DNA of 58,803 bases from Rhodospirillales bacterium. Lineage in GTDB: Bacteria; Pseudomonadota; Alphaproteobacteria; Rhodospirillales; JASLLZ01. The stretch spans positions 1 through 58,803 of the forward strand of contig JASLZL010000006.1 in assembly GCA_030754885.1 (NCBI GenBank), written 5' to 3'. The notes beneath the pieces were generated by a model. The model was not told where the DNA came from, did not search any database, and saw nothing but the letters and a program-made list of their open reading frames with translations. Below are positions 14,509 through 24,617 of the stretch, in pieces. Positions within the stretch are counted from its first letter, which is position 1, and each line of letters starts with the position of its first letter. The translations under genes and the position numbers were made by a program.

Positions 14509-17500
14509 GTGAAATCCTGTCTTATGCCCCACACCGATTTCGTTCACTTACGTGTCCACACCGCCTATTCCCTCCTTGAAGGAGCGATCCGCATTCCGGA
14601 TCTGGTGGCTAAATGCGGCGCAGAACGCATGCCGGCGGTGGCCATAACGGACACCGACAACCTGTTCGGAGCGCTCGAGTTCTCCTCGACCTCCGCCGCC
14701 GGGGGAATCCAACCGATCATCGGTTGCCAGTTGAGCCTCACCCCCGACGCGGCCGAAGAGTCACACCCCGGATCGCGCAATGGTGGACCTGAGACACTCG
14801 CCGTCCTGATCGTCCTGGCCCAAAACCAAACTGGCTATGCCAACTTGTTGAAACTGGTCTCGAGCGCCTATCTGGATGTCGAAGACGCCAGCCGGCCCCA
14901 AGTGCCGTTGTCGGTCGTCGAGACATACGCCGAAGGCTTGATCGCCCTTACCGGTGGGGTAGCCGGCCCCGTTGGCCGCCACCTGGCCGACGGCCAGGAA
15001 GAGAAGGCGGAAGCGGCGCTCCTACGTCTGGCGGCGGCTTTCCCCAGCCGTCTCTACATGGAAGTGTCGCGCCACGGCTTGGATAGCGAGGCGGCGATCG
15101 AGCCGGCCCTGATTGACCTTGCCTATCGCCACGACCTTCCACTGGTGGCCACCAACGAGGCCTTCTTTATCGATGCCGAGATGTTCGAGGCCCACGACGC
15201 GTTGCTCTGCGTCGCCGGGAGCAGCTATGTCTCCCAGGACGACCGGAGGCGCCTCAACGCCGAACACAGATTTAAATCGGCGGACGAAATGCGCCAACTC
15301 TTCGCCGATCTGCCAGAGGCCGTCGATAACACCGTCGTCGTCGCCCGGCGCTGCGCCTTCATGGTGGAAACCCGTGACCCCATCTTACCGCCCTATGCCG
15401 CGGTTGGAGGACTTAGCGAGGCCGAAGAGCTACGTCGCCAGGCCCACGACGGACTGGAACGGCGCGTGGAGGCTCAAGAGTTCAGCCCCGATACGTCGGC
15501 CGAGGAGCGCCAGAAGTGGGCGCGACCTTATCGCGAGCGCCTGGAATATGAGCTCAGCGTCATTGTTGACATGGGTTTCGCCGGCTACTTCCTCATCGTT
15601 TCCGAATTCATCCGCTGGGCCAAGGAACAAGGCATTCCGGTAGGTCCGGGCCGCGGTTCAGGCGCCGGATCGGTGGTTGCCTGGTCGCTGACCATCACCG
15701 ATTTGGATCCGCTGCGCTTCGGGCTTTTGTTCGAACGCTTCCTTAATCCGGAACGGGTGTCGATGCCTGATTTCGACATCGATTTTTGCCAGGACCGCCG
15801 CGACGAGGTCATCCGTCACGTCCAGGACAAGTACGGCAACGACCGGGTCGCTCAAATTATCACCTTCGGCAAGCTACAGGCCCGCGCCGTCCTGCGCGAC
15901 GTGGGCCGGGTATTGGAGATGCCTTATCCGCAGGTTGATCGCATCTGCAAGCTAGTCCCCAACAACCCGGCCCAACCGGTTACGTTGGATCAAGCCATCG
16001 CGGGGGAACCACAGCTCCAACAAATGGTTGCCGACGAACCGGCGGTGGCGCGGCTGATCGGCTTTGCGCGCCAGTTGGAGGGTCTCTACCGTCATGCCTC
16101 TACCCACGCCGCCGGCGTGGTTATCGGCGATCGCCCGCTCGATGAGCTTGTCCCGCTCTACCGCGATCCGCGCTCCACGACGCCGGTCACGGGCTTCAAC
16201 ATGAAATATGTGGAGCAGGCGGGCTTGGTGAAATTCGATTTTCTCGGCCTAAAGACCCTCACCGTGCTGTCTACCGCCGTCGAGCTTCTGCGAGCGCGTG
16301 ACATTGAATTGGATCTGGCCAACCTGCCCCTCGACGATGGGGCCACCTTCAAGATGATCGAAAACGGCGACACCACCGGCATCTTCCAGTTGGAAAGTTC
16401 AGGCATGCGGGATGTGCTGCGTAAGCTTCGTCCCGATACCTTCGAAGACATTATCGCCGTGGTAGCGCTCTATCGACCGGGACCGATGGACAACATCCCG
16501 AGCTACATCCGCCGCAAGCACGGCGAGGAAATGCCTGACTATCTTTATCCGAATCTCAAGGGAATCCTCGAAGAGACCTTCGGCATAATGATCTATCAAG
16601 AACAAGTCATGCAGATCGCCCAGGAATTAGCCGGTTTCAGCCTGGGCAATGCCGATCTCCTGCGCCGTGCCATGGGCAAGAAAATCAAGGCGGAGATGGA
16701 CGAACAGCGCCAAGCCTTTGTCGACGGTGCTACCGCGCGCGGCGTACCCAAGGGCAGGGCGTCCGGCATTTTTGAACTAGTGGCCAAGTTCGCCGGCTAT
16801 GGTTTTAACAAATCTCATGCTGCGGCTTATGCCCTGGTCGCCTACCAGACCGCTTATCTCAAGGCCAATTATCCGGTGGAATTCCTCGCCGCATCGATGA
16901 CCCTGGACATCAACAACACCGACAAGCTCAACGTGTTCAGCCAGGAGCTGAGCCACCTGGACATCGCGCTCCTGCCGCCCGACATCAATGCCTCGGGAGC
17001 AAGCTTCACGGTCGGACGCGATGGCGCCGGCACGCCCGGTATCCGCTATGCGCTTTCCGCCCTCAAGAACGTCGGCGCCAGCGCCATGGAAGCACTTGTC
17101 GGGAAACGCCAAGCCACGGGCCCGTTTAAGGACATGAACGACTTCGCCCGCCGCTTGGACGCCCGTGTCGTCAACAAGCGGCAATTGGAGAACTTAGTGC
17201 GCGCCGGTGCCTTCGACGCACTGAACCCAAACCGCAAGCAGCTCTTCGAGGCGGTCGAAACCTTGCTCCGCCAAGCCAATGCCGCGGCCAACGACCGCGA
17301 CAGTGGCCAAATCGGCTTGTTTGGCGAGACAAACTTGCCGGCCGATACGTTGCGGCTCTCCGACACGGCGGACTGGTTGCCATCCGAACGCCTGAAGGAA
17401 GAACTCGACGCCATCGGATTCTACCTTTCGGGCCATCCCCTGGACGCTTACGCCAAGAGCCTCCGGCGCGCCAACGCACGCCGGTACGCCGATGTGCTCA

Positions 17501-18009
17501 GCGACGGCCATTCCGGCCCGGTCACCTTGGCGGGAACCGTCATCGCAAAAAAATTACGTACTTCCAAGGGGGGCAATCGCTTTGCCTTCGTGCAGCTTTC
17601 CGATACGTCGGGCATGTTCGAGTTGACCGTATTCTCCGAGGTATTGGCCACCTGCGCCGAGGCGCTGGAAGTCGGTAGCTCGCTCTTTGTCAAGGCCACC
17701 GCGCAGTTCGAAGGCGAGTCGATGCGTCTAACGGCACTTGCCGTGGAACCCCTCGACCACGTTACGGCCCGTACCGCCGAGGGCCTGAGAGTGGTCCTAA
17801 GCAGCACCGAACCGCTTGCCCCGCTACAAAGGGTGCTGGCCGCCCAAGGTGGTAATGGAAACGGCGCCCTTGGCCGGGTGATGGTGGTCTCGCGCATCGA
17901 CGATATGATCGAGGTGGAAATTGGCCTGCCCGGGCGCTACGCCGTTTCGCCGGCCGTCCTGCAAGCAGTACTGTGCATTCCCGGCATCGTCGCTGTGGAA
18001 AAGATCTGA
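14509..18009 (+). CDS. dnaE: DNA polymerase III subunit alpha
   Basis: A 1166-residue DnaE1-type replicative polymerase subunit of the usual size. The PHP domain starts at the N-terminus ([16 protein letters not shown]), the catalytic palm carries [14 protein letters not shown] and [17 protein letters not shown] with its acidic triad, followed by fingers, the (HhH)2 region and a C-terminal OB fold (about 990-1070). The GTG at 14509 has GGGGGCGAGG upstream; an ATG at 14524 ([11 protein letters not shown]) would also suit the family. Followed by rpsB after 193 nt. Confidence 0.97.
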   Translation: MKSCLMPHTDFVHLRVHTAYSLLEGAIRIPDLVAKCGAERMPAVAITDTDNLFGALEFSSTSAAGGIQPIIGCQLSLTPDAAEESHPGSRNGGPETLAVLIVLAQNQTGYANLLKLVSSAYLDVEDASRPQVPLSVVETYAEGLIALTGGVAGPVGRHLADGQEEKAEAALLRLAAAFPSRLYMEVSRHGLDSEAAIEPALIDLAYRHDLPLVATNEAFFIDAEMFEAHDALLCVAGSSYVSQDDRRRLNAEHRFKSADEMRQLFADLPEAVDNTVVVARRCAFMVETRDPILPPYAAVGGLSEAEELRRQAHDGLERRVEAQEFSPDTSAEERQKWARPYRERLEYELSVIVDMGFAGYFLIVSEFIRWAKEQGIPVGPGRGSGAGSVVAWSLTITDLDPLRFGLLFERFLNPERVSMPDFDIDFCQDRRDEVIRHVQDKYGNDRVAQIITFGKLQARAVLRDVGRVLEMPYPQVDRICKLVPNNPAQPVTLDQAIAGEPQLQQMVADEPAVARLIGFARQLEGLYRHASTHAAGVVIGDRPLDELVPLYRDPRSTTPVTGFNMKYVEQAGLVKFDFLGLKTLTVLSTAVELLRARDIELDLANLPLDDGATFKMIENGDTTGIFQLESSGMRDVLRKLRPDTFEDIIAVVALYRPGPMDNIPSYIRRKHGEEMPDYLYPNLKGILEETFGIMIYQEQVMQIAQELAGFSLGNADLLRRAMGKKIKAEMDEQRQAFVDGATARGVPKGRASGIFELVAKFAGYGFNKSHAAAYALVAYQTAYLKANYPVEFLAASMTLDINNTDKLNVFSQELSHLDIALLPPDINASGASFTVGRDGAGTPGIRYALSALKNVGASAMEALVGKRQATGPFKDMNDFARRLDARVVNKRQLENLVRAGAFDALNPNRKQLFEAVETLLRQANAAANDRDSGQIGLFGETNLPADTLRLSDTADWLPSERLKEELDAIGFYLSGHPLDAYAKSLRRANARRYADVLSDGHSGPVTLAGTVIAKKLRTSKGGNRFAFVQLSDTSGMFELTVFSEVLATCAEALEVGSSLFVKATAQFEGESMRLTALAVEPLDHVTARTAEGLRVVLSSTEPLAPLQRVLAAQGGNGNGALGRVMVVSRIDDMIEVEIGLPGRYAVSPAVLQAVLCIPGIVAVEKI

Positions 18010-18136
18010 AAACCTGATCCGTAGAGGCCTTTTTCCTTGCAAGTCGGGGTGTGGGGGGCTAACACTCGGCGCGATAAATTCACACGCGGGCCTGCGGTCG
18101 CCGGAATACCTACCCGGATGGCTGTTCCGGTGCTCG

Positions 18137-18160
18137 ATCCCGACCCGAGACGGGCGGGAT
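18137..18160 (+). promoter_or_regulatory. Hairpin in the rpsB leader
   Basis: ATCCCG (18137-18142) pairs with CGGGAT (18155-18160) and CCCG (18144-18147) with CGGG (18151-18154) around a 3-nt loop: a 10-bp stem with one bulged A. It lies 43 nt upstream of the rpsB GTG. No T-tract follows, so it is more likely a leader element (for example for S2 autoregulation) than a dnaE terminator. Inference only. Confidence 0.4.
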
Positions 18161-18202
18161 GGGCGATGCCCGCGGAGGTTCAACCGGAGAAAGGAACGTA
18201 TC

Positions 18203-19405
18203 GTGGCTCTGCCAACCTTTACTATGCGTCAGCTTCTGGAAGCCGGCGTGCACTTTGGACATCGGACGCGGCGCTGGAACCCCAAGATGGCTCCCTATCT
18301 GTTCGGGGTGCGCAAAGACATCCACATCATCGATCTACAGCAAACGGTACCGCTTCTTCATCGCGCCATGGTGGCGGTCCGCGATATCGTCGCTGGCGGC
18401 GGACGGGTGCTGTTTGTCGGCACCAAGCGCCAAGCCTCGGATCAGATCGCCGAGGCCGCCAAGCGCTGCGGTCAATACTACGTCAATCACCGCTGGCTCG
18501 GCGGCATGATGACCAATTGGCGAACGATTTCAAATTCCATCAAACGCCTACGCGACGTCGAGGATCAATTGACCGAGGAGGGCGTCGGCGGCCTGACCAA
18601 GAAAGAAACGCTTCGCCTGCACCGTGAACGGGACCGGCTGGACCGGGCGCTCGGCGGCATCAAGGAGATGGGTGGACTGCCCGACGTGCTGTTTGTCGTT
18701 GATACCAACCGCGAGGACATCGCGGTGGCCGAGGCCAACAAGATCGGCATTCCGGTGGTTGGTGTCGTCGACAGCAATAGCAATCCGGCCGGCATTGACT
18801 ACCCGATTCCGGGCAATGACGATGCCATCCGCGCAATCCATATTTATTGCGAATTGGTGGCAGGGTCGGTTCTTGACGGTATCCAGGTGGAAATAACCGC
18901 CTCGGGCGGCGACGTAGGCGAAGGCGACGAGACACCCGCCGAGGCCCTTCCCGCCGAAGAAGGAGAGGCTGCTGTCAAGGGTAAGGGTGACGACGCCCCC
19001 GCCGAAGACGACACAAAGAAAGAGGATGCCAAGCCCGCCGAGGCGGCGACCGGTGACGCGGTTGTTACTGAAGGAAAGAAGGCCCAGCCGAAACCGAAAA
19101 AACCAAAGGAAGCCCCGCCGCAAGAACCTGCCGCCCAGGAACCCGCCAGCGAAACTGCCGCGGCGACTAAGGAAAAGGCAAGCGCCAAGGTGAAAGCTCC
19201 TTCCGCCAAGAAGGCGCCGCCTTCCAAAGACAAGCCGGCTGCCGAGGCCGCACCGGAAGACAAGCCGGCCGCAGAAGCCACCCGGGAAGACAAGCCAGCC
19301 GCAGAGGCTGCTCCGAAAGACAAGCCAGCCGCCGAGGCCGCTCCGGAAGACAAGCCGGCCGCCGACACCGCTCCGGAGGCCGAAGCGGACAAGAAGGAAA
19401 CGTGA
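18203..19405 (+). CDS. rpsB: 30S ribosomal protein S2 with long C-terminal extension
   Basis: S2 of the small subunit, essential for S1 docking. Start chosen at GTG 18203 (product [20 protein letters not shown]) with AAAGGA 7 nt upstream; the longer frame back to 17921 overlaps dnaE. Residues 1 to about 235 are a normal S2 ([39 protein letters not shown]). The total of 400 residues is far above the usual 230-260: about 155 extra residues are Ala/Lys/Glu/Pro-rich and end in five tandem 10-residue units of type [10 protein letters not shown]. The tail is probably disordered; some other alphaproteobacteria also carry shorter Ala/Lys-rich S2 tails. Followed by tsf after 100 nt. Confidence 0.97.
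   Translation: MALPTFTMRQLLEAGVHFGHRTRRWNPKMAPYLFGVRKDIHIIDLQQTVPLLHRAMVAVRDIVAGGGRVLFVGTKRQASDQIAEAAKRCGQYYVNHRWLGGMMTNWRTISNSIKRLRDVEDQLTEEGVGGLTKKETLRLHRERDRLDRALGGIKEMGGLPDVLFVVDTNREDIAVAEANKIGIPVVGVVDSNSNPAGIDYPIPGNDDAIRAIHIYCELVAGSVLDGIQVEITASGGDVGEGDETPAEALPAEEGEAAVKGKGDDAPAEDDTKKEDAKPAEAATGDAVVTEGKKAQPKPKKPKEAPPQEPAAQEPASETAAATKEKASAKVKAPSAKKAPPSKDKPAAEAAPEDKPAAEATREDKPAAEAAPKDKPAAEAAPEDKPAADTAPEAEADKKET
19229..19378 (+). repeat. Five 30-nt tandem repeats in rpsB
   Basis: Units at 19229, 19259, 19289, 19319 and 19349, each encoding a variant of [10 protein letters not shown] (variants [30 protein letters not shown]). The unit preserves frame, so copy number can change without breaking the gene. 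Confidence 0.9.
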
Positions 19406-19441
19406 TCTTTCAGGCAACGGACGGCCACAAACCGAGGCCGC

Positions 19442-19460
19442 TGGCCTATGATTTAGGCCA
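19442..19460 (+). other. Hairpin between rpsB and tsf
   Basis: TGGCCTA (19442-19448) and TAGGCCA (19454-19460) form a perfect 7-bp stem with a 5-nt loop, 37 nt past the rpsB stop. An A/T-rich but not T-run sequence follows. It may be a processing or partial termination site setting the S2/EF-Ts ratio. Confidence 0.4.
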
Positions 19461-19505
19461 CTAAAATAATTGGTTGACGAAGTTTATTAAGATAGAGGAT
19501 CGGAA

Positions 19506-20435
19506 ATGACCGAGATCACTGCTGCTCGTGTCAAGGAGCTCCGCGACAAAACGGGCGCCGGTATGATGGACTGCAAAAAGGCGCTGACCGAAGCGAACGG
19601 CGATCTTGAGGCCGCCGTCGACTGGCTGCGTAAACAGGGATTGTCGGCGGCGGCGAAAAAATCCGGGCGCACTGCTTCCGAGGGATTGGTCGGGGTTGCC
19701 GTTTCGGGAAACAAAGGCGCCGTGGTCGAGGTCAACGCCGAAACCGATTTCGTGGCCCGCAACGAAACATTTCAAGAGTTCGTAAACGGTGTCGCCCAAC
19801 TGGCGCTAGACGGAGCGATTGACGATATCGAGGCTCTTAAGGCAACCGCCTATCCAGGAACGCAAAAGACGGTCGACGAACAGCTTACCGAACTGATTGC
19901 CACCGTCGGCGAAAACATGTCCGTGCGCCGCGTGGCCTTGTTATCCCCCAATCCAGGCGTCGTGGCGTCCTATATGCATAATGCCCTGACGCCGGGCCTG
20001 GGCAAGATCGGGGTTCTGGTCAGCCTGGAAACCACGGCTCCGGCTGATCAGATGCAAGCGTTGGGAAAGCAATTGGCCATGCACGTCGCGGCAACGGCGC
20101 CCCAGGCAATTTCGCGCGATACCATCGACGCCTCACTTGTTGAACGCGAAAAGGCAGTGTTGGCTGAACAAGCGCGCGCCAGCGGCAAACCCGATAATAT
20201 CATTGAAAAAATGGTGGAAGGCCGGCTCAAACGCTACTTCGAGGAGGTTAGCCTTCTCGACCAGACCTACGTCATCGACGGGGAGCGCAAGATCGCCAAG
20301 GTTCTCGACGATGCCGCCAAGGAGGCTGGAGCACCGATCGCCATTGCCGGTTTCTTACGATTTGCACTTGGCGAAGGCATCGAACGGAAGCAAGAGGATT
20401 TCGCCGCCGAAGTGGCCTCGGCCCTCAAAAACTGA
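19506..20435 (+). CDS. tsf: Elongation factor Ts
   Basis: A 309-residue EF-Ts, the guanine nucleotide exchange factor for EF-Tu. The N-terminal UBA-like domain carries the family signature [18 protein letters not shown], and the second signature [15 protein letters not shown] follows near residue 75. Length and start are standard; AGAGGATCGGAA precedes the ATG. The gene follows rpsB, the near-universal arrangement. Confidence 0.97.
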   Translation: MTEITAARVKELRDKTGAGMMDCKKALTEANGDLEAAVDWLRKQGLSAAAKKSGRTASEGLVGVAVSGNKGAVVEVNAETDFVARNETFQEFVNGVAQLALDGAIDDIEALKATAYPGTQKTVDEQLTELIATVGENMSVRRVALLSPNPGVVASYMHNALTPGLGKIGVLVSLETTAPADQMQALGKQLAMHVAATAPQAISRDTIDASLVEREKAVLAEQARASGKPDNIIEKMVEGRLKRYFEEVSLLDQTYVIDGERKIAKVLDDAAKEAGAPIAIAGFLRFALGEGIERKQEDFAAEVASALKN

Positions 20436-20546
20436 GCACCTCCGGTCAATGCGCCGAGCGCGCGCCTCGCAGGCAGCGCTCACCTGAAATATACGAAGAC
20501 CGTTTGATGGCGGATGGTGTATGATCCGGCGCGTCGGGGGAGTCCC

Positions 20547-21272
20547 ATGTCAAAAACACCAAAGTACCGGCGAGTTCTATTAAAGCTGTCGGGCGAGGGT
20601 TTGATGGGCGATCGGCCCTATGGTCTCAATCCTGAGATCGTGGAACGAATCGCCGATGAGATAATTGCTGTCTTCGAGAAGGGTGTCCAAGTCTCCTTGG
20701 TCATCGGCGGCGGCAATATCTTTCGCGGCGTTTCCGCCGCTGCCGCCGGTATCGAGCGAACCAGCGCCGACTATATGGGAATGCTCGCCACCGTGATTAA
20801 CGCCTTGGCCCTACAGAGCGTCATCGAACGCAAGGGCGCCCAGACCCGCGTACTATCGGCCATTCCCTTGGCGACGGTATGTGAACCTTACATCCGCCGA
20901 CGGGCTATCCGCCATATGGAGAAGGGGCGGGTGGTGATCTTGGCGGCGGGTACCGGCAATCCGTTCTTCAGCACCGACACCGCCGCGGCCTTGCGTGCCG
21001 TCGAAATGGACTGCGACGTGCTTCTGAAGGGGACCCATGTGGACGGCGTCTACAGCGCCGACCCGAAGAAAGTAACGGATGCTGAACGTTTCGACCGGCT
21101 TACGTACCAAGATGTGCTAAGCCGGGATCTTAAGGTGATGGACGCCTCGGCCATTGTTCTGGCGCGAGAAAACGGGGTTCCCATTCTGGTGTTTTGTATT
21201 CAAAGTCCGGGGTCGTTCGCCGACGTCGTCACGGGCACCGGCACCTACACCGAGATCAATGGAGGGGGTTAA
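20547..21272 (+). CDS. pyrH: Uridylate kinase
   Basis: A 241-residue bacterial UMP kinase of the amino-acid-kinase fold, converting UMP to UDP. Motifs: [11 protein letters not shown] at the N-terminus, [11 protein letters not shown], and the ATP-binding [20 protein letters not shown]. The ATG at 20547 is preceded by GGGGGAG, whereas the in-frame ATG at 20514 is not. The stop overlaps the ribosome-binding region of frr, so the two are coupled. Confidence 0.96.
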   Translation: MSKTPKYRRVLLKLSGEGLMGDRPYGLNPEIVERIADEIIAVFEKGVQVSLVIGGGNIFRGVSAAAAGIERTSADYMGMLATVINALALQSVIERKGAQTRVLSAIPLATVCEPYIRRRAIRHMEKGRVVILAAGTGNPFFSTDTAAALRAVEMDCDVLLKGTHVDGVYSADPKKVTDAERFDRLTYQDVLSRDLKVMDASAIVLARENGVPILVFCIQSPGSFADVVTGTGTYTEINGGG

Positions 21273-21276
21273 GGTC

Positions 21277-21837
21277 ATGGATTTCGATGCCATTAGCACA
21301 GATATCCGGCGGCGCATGGTAGGGGCTGTCGAAGTGTTGCACAAGGAATTTGCGGGATTGCGGACGGGACGAGCGTCGACCAGCTTGCTGGAACCTTTGA
21401 ACGTCGAAGCCTACGACACTCAGATGCCGATGGCGCAGGTGGGGACCATCGGTGTCCCCGATCCCCGCATGTTAACGGTACAGGTTTGGGACAAGACCTT
21501 GGTTAAGGCGGTGGAGAGGGCTATCTTGGAATCAGGACTGGGTCTCAATCCGTCCACCGAAGGACAGGTGATACGGCTTCCGATTCCGGCATTGAGCGAA
21601 GAGCGGCGCGCAGAACTCGCGAAAGTGGCCACCAAATACGCCGAGGACTCCAGAATCGCGGTCAGAAACGTGCGCCGCCACGCCATGGACAACTTGAAAC
21701 GGGCCGAAAAGGATAGTGAGATTTCCGAAGATGAGCACCGCGATTATGCCGAGGCGATACAGGAACTGACTGACGAGTACGTCAAGAAGATCGATGAGTC
21801 CGTCGAAAACAAAGAAAAGGAAATCATGCAGGTCTGA
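21277..21837 (+). CDS. frr: Ribosome recycling factor
   Basis: A 186-residue RRF, the standard length, which splits post-termination ribosomes with EF-G. Conserved stretches: [46 protein letters not shown] and [13 protein letters not shown]. The start at 21277 lies 4 nt after the pyrH stop, with GGAGGGGG inside the end of pyrH as its ribosome-binding site. Followed by uppS after 4 nt. Confidence 0.97.
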   Translation: MDFDAISTDIRRRMVGAVEVLHKEFAGLRTGRASTSLLEPLNVEAYDTQMPMAQVGTIGVPDPRMLTVQVWDKTLVKAVERAILESGLGLNPSTEGQVIRLPIPALSEERRAELAKVATKYAEDSRIAVRNVRRHAMDNLKRAEKDSEISEDEHRDYAEAIQELTDEYVKKIDESVENKEKEIMQV

Positions 21838-21841
21838 GGCG

Positions 21842-22576
21842 ATGAAGGCATTCTCGTTTAGTAATCAGGCACCGTCGCCGCCGGCCCACGTCGCCATCAT
21901 CATGGATGGCAACGGGCGTTGGGCAGGGGCGCGTGGACTACCGCGTACCGCCGGCCACAAACATGGCGCCGAGTCGGTTAAGCGCGCGGTTCGCAGCGCC
22001 GTCGAGATGGGAATTTCCTATCTCACCCTCTACGGGTTCTCGTCGGAAAACTGGAAGCGCCCCGAGGCCGAAGTCAACGACCTGATGGGACTGCTGCGAT
22101 TTTACCTAAGAAGCGAAATTGCCAATTTGCACGAACAAGGCGTTCGCTTGCGGGTCATCGGCGAGAGACAGCGCCTAGCCCGTGACATCGTTGCCTTGAT
22201 CGAGGATGCGGAAAAACTGACCGCCGCCAACTGCATCCTGACCTTGGTCATTGCCCTTAGCTACGGAGGCCGCCGCGAAATCGCCCGAGCGGCCCAGGAC
22301 CTTGTTCGCGAGGCGCAAAGCGGCGCCCTTAAACCTGAAGACATCGATGAAGAGTCCTTCGAACGCCACCTCTTCACGGTGGGGATCCCCGACCCCGATC
22401 TTCTCATCCGAACCAGCGGCGAAAAACGGATCAGTAACTTCCTCTTGTGGCAACTAGCCTATGCCGAATTCGTCTTCATCGATACGCTGTGGCCCGATTT
22501 CTCAAAGCAGGACTTCCAGGCCGCCATCGACGAATATCATGCACGCGAACGGCGATATGGCGCATCTGTCGGCTGA
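21842..22576 (+). CDS. uppS: Undecaprenyl diphosphate synthase (cis-prenyltransferase)
   Basis: A 244-residue cis-prenyltransferase making undecaprenyl diphosphate, the lipid carrier for peptidoglycan and O-antigen. The catalytic motif IIMDGNGRWA is near residue 22, followed by the hydrophobic tunnel helix region (YLTLYGFSSENWKRP) and PDPDLLIRTSGEKRISNFLLWQ near the end. Start chosen at ATG 21842, 4 nt after frr; upstream in-frame codons overlap frr. Its end overlaps the start of cdsA. Confidence 0.96.
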   Translation: MKAFSFSNQAPSPPAHVAIIMDGNGRWAGARGLPRTAGHKHGAESVKRAVRSAVEMGISYLTLYGFSSENWKRPEAEVNDLMGLLRFYLRSEIANLHEQGVRLRVIGERQRLARDIVALIEDAEKLTAANCILTLVIALSYGGRREIARAAQDLVREAQSGALKPEDIDEESFERHLFTVGIPDPDLLIRTSGEKRISNFLLWQLAYAEFVFIDTLWPDFSKQDFQAAIDEYHARERRYGASVG

Positions 22577-23408
22577 GTCCCGTTTTGCCGGTCTCGGCCT
22601 GCGCGTTGTCTCGGCTCTGGCCTTGATGCCGCCGGTTCTCGGCGCGGTCTATTTCGGATCACCCTATTTCGAAATCCTTCTCGGCGGCTGCGCCGTCGTC
22701 ATGGCCTGGGAATGGGAGAGGCTGTGCGGTGGACATACCCGGCAGCTCGACATATTCGTCCTCGCCGCCACCTTCGTGGCAGCCGTCTTCTTGACCTCCC
22801 TTGACCGACCCTCCGTGGCTCTAGCCGTCTTGTTGGCCGGCTCGGCCAGTCTCATAATCCTGGCGGCTCCGTGGCGACAGACCAAGGCATCTAGCGACAC
22901 CGAGATCGGTCCGGGGTGGAGGGCGGCGGGCGCCCTTTACATCGGGGCATGTTGTGTAGCCTTAACTTGGCTACGCACGGGCTCCGCCTTCGGCTTTGAA
23001 ACCATTGTGTGGTTGTTTGCGACTGTGTGGGCGGTCGACATCGGCGCCTATGTTTGCGGCCGCCTGATCGGCGGTCCCCGGCTGGCGCCCGCGATCAGCC
23101 CTAACAAGACCATCGCCGGTCTGCTTGGCGGCATGGCCTGCGCCGGCGCGGTGGGAGCCATAGTCGCGATCTTTATTGATCGCCAAGCCATTGTTCTCCT
23201 GGCGATGTCAAGCGTAGCCCTGGGTATTGTGGCACAGGCCGGAGATGTGGCGGAATCATGGGTTAAAAGGCGGCGAGGGCTGAAGGATTCGAGCCACCTC
23301 ATCCCCGGCCACGGGGGTCTCCTGGACCGAGTCGACGGACTGCTGGCGGCAACTGCGGCGACGGCCCTATTCTTCGCCGCAAAAGAAGGCGGGGTTCCGA
23401 CGTGGTAG
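22557..23408 (+). CDS. cdsA: Phosphatidate cytidylyltransferase
   Basis: An integral membrane enzyme (283 residues) forming CDP-diacylglycerol from phosphatidate and CTP. At least seven hydrophobic segments are visible, and the CDS signature SWVKRRRGLKDSSHLIPGHGG continues to LLDRVD near the C-terminus. I chose ATG 22557 (MAHLSAESRF), 20 nt inside the uppS 3' end; ATG 22539 is an alternative, and neither has a strong ribosome-binding site, which fits coupling with uppS. The stop overlaps the GTG of dxr. Confidence 0.94.
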   Translation: MAHLSAESRFAGLGLRVVSALALMPPVLGAVYFGSPYFEILLGGCAVVMAWEWERLCGGHTRQLDIFVLAATFVAAVFLTSLDRPSVALAVLLAGSASLIILAAPWRQTKASSDTEIGPGWRAAGALYIGACCVALTWLRTGSAFGFETIVWLFATVWAVDIGAYVCGRLIGGPRLAPAISPNKTIAGLLGGMACAGAVGAIVAIFIDRQAIVLLAMSSVALGIVAQAGDVAESWVKRRRGLKDSSHLIPGHGGLLDRVDGLLAATAATALFFAAKEGGVPTW

Positions 23409-24583
23409 CAACCGGGGCGCCGCGTAGCATCACCATTCTAGGCTCCACCGGTTCGGTGGGTCGCAATACCGTCGAATTGATCGGTGCCGACCGCTCCTCT
23501 TTTGTCGTCGAGGCCCTGACGGCGAACCGCAACGTTGACAGACTGGCCGAGCAGGCGAGACGCCTGAAACCGCGCCTGGCAGTGGTGGCGGACCCTTCTT
23601 GCTATCAGGAACTTAAGAGCGCCCTTGCGGGGACCGGTGTAGAGGCGGCGGCCGGTGCCGAAGCCGTGGTCGAGGCCGCGGCGCGGTCCACCGATTGGGT
23701 AATGGCGGCGATCGTCGGCGCCGCCGGTCTTGCGCCAACTCTGGAAGCAGTGCGGCGAGGATCGATCATCGCCCTTGCCAACAAGGAAAGCCTAGTCTCG
23801 GCCGGCGACATCATGGTGGCCGAGGTGCGCCAACACAATGCAACCCTGATCCCCGTGGATTCTGAGCACAACGCCATCTTTCAGGTTTTTGATTTCGAGC
23901 AGTCGGCCAACGTCGAAAAGATCATCTTGACCGCTTCGGGCGGCCCCTTCCGCAAGCGGGACCTGGCCGCCATGGCAGACGTGACCCCGGAAGAGGCCGT
24001 GGCCCACCCCAACTGGGACATGGGCGCCAAGATCTCGGTGGATTCCGCAACCATGATGAACAAGGGTCTAGAACTGATCGAGGCTTTCCACTTGTTTCCC
24101 GTCACCGAAGAACGTATCGAGATTCTAGTACACCCACAATCCGTCGTGCACTCCATGGTGGCCTACTCAGACGGCTCAGTGCTTTCTCAGATGAGTGAAC
24201 CCGACATGCGCACGCCCATCGCCTACGCCCTTGGCTGGCCCAAGCGCATGGCGTCGCCGGCACCACGCCTGGACTTGGCAAAGGTCAAAAATCTCACTTT
24301 CGAAGCCCCTGATCCACAACGTTTTCCAGCCCTTCAATTGGCCCGCGATGCGTTGCAAACCGGAGGCGGCGCCCCAACTGTATTAAATGCGGCCAACGAA
24401 ATCGCGGTACAGGGGTTTTTGGCGCGTGAAATCAGATTCCTTGACATCGCGCGCATCGTGGAGCAAACCGTGGCGGCGACACCGAATGGCCGGCTGGCAA
24501 GCCTGGATGATGTGTTCGAGGCCGATGAGGCGGCGCGCCGGGTCGCGCGGCAATTGATATCCCAGCACCGGGCGGCAGACTAA
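23402..24583 (+). CDS. dxr: 1-deoxy-D-xylulose 5-phosphate reductoisomerase
   Basis: A 393-residue Dxr (IspC), the second step of the MEP isoprenoid pathway, producing MEP with NADPH. NADPH-binding GSTGSVGRNTVELI is at the N-terminus; NKESLVSAGD and PVDSEHNAIFQ carry active-site residues; NEIAVQGFL is near the C-terminus. The GTG start at 23402 overlaps the last seven bases of cdsA. The presence of uppS, cdsA and dxr in one run links isoprenoid and membrane-lipid supply. Confidence 0.97.
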   Translation: MVATGAPRSITILGSTGSVGRNTVELIGADRSSFVVEALTANRNVDRLAEQARRLKPRLAVVADPSCYQELKSALAGTGVEAAAGAEAVVEAAARSTDWVMAAIVGAAGLAPTLEAVRRGSIIALANKESLVSAGDIMVAEVRQHNATLIPVDSEHNAIFQVFDFEQSANVEKIILTASGGPFRKRDLAAMADVTPEEAVAHPNWDMGAKISVDSATMMNKGLELIEAFHLFPVTEERIEILVHPQSVVHSMVAYSDGSVLSQMSEPDMRTPIAYALGWPKRMASPAPRLDLAKVKNLTFEAPDPQRFPALQLARDALQTGGGAPTVLNAANEIAVQGFLAREIRFLDIARIVEQTVAATPNGRLASLDDVFEADEAARRVARQLISQHRAAD

Positions 24584-24617
24584 GTTTCCCTAATCCCTTT
24601 CGAGCGGACGGCGATAT

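Noticed and set aside
18548..19417. 289-codon minus-strand Gly/Arg-rich frame opposite rpsB
   Set aside because: Its composition follows from reading the rpsB repeats backwards; not a real gene.
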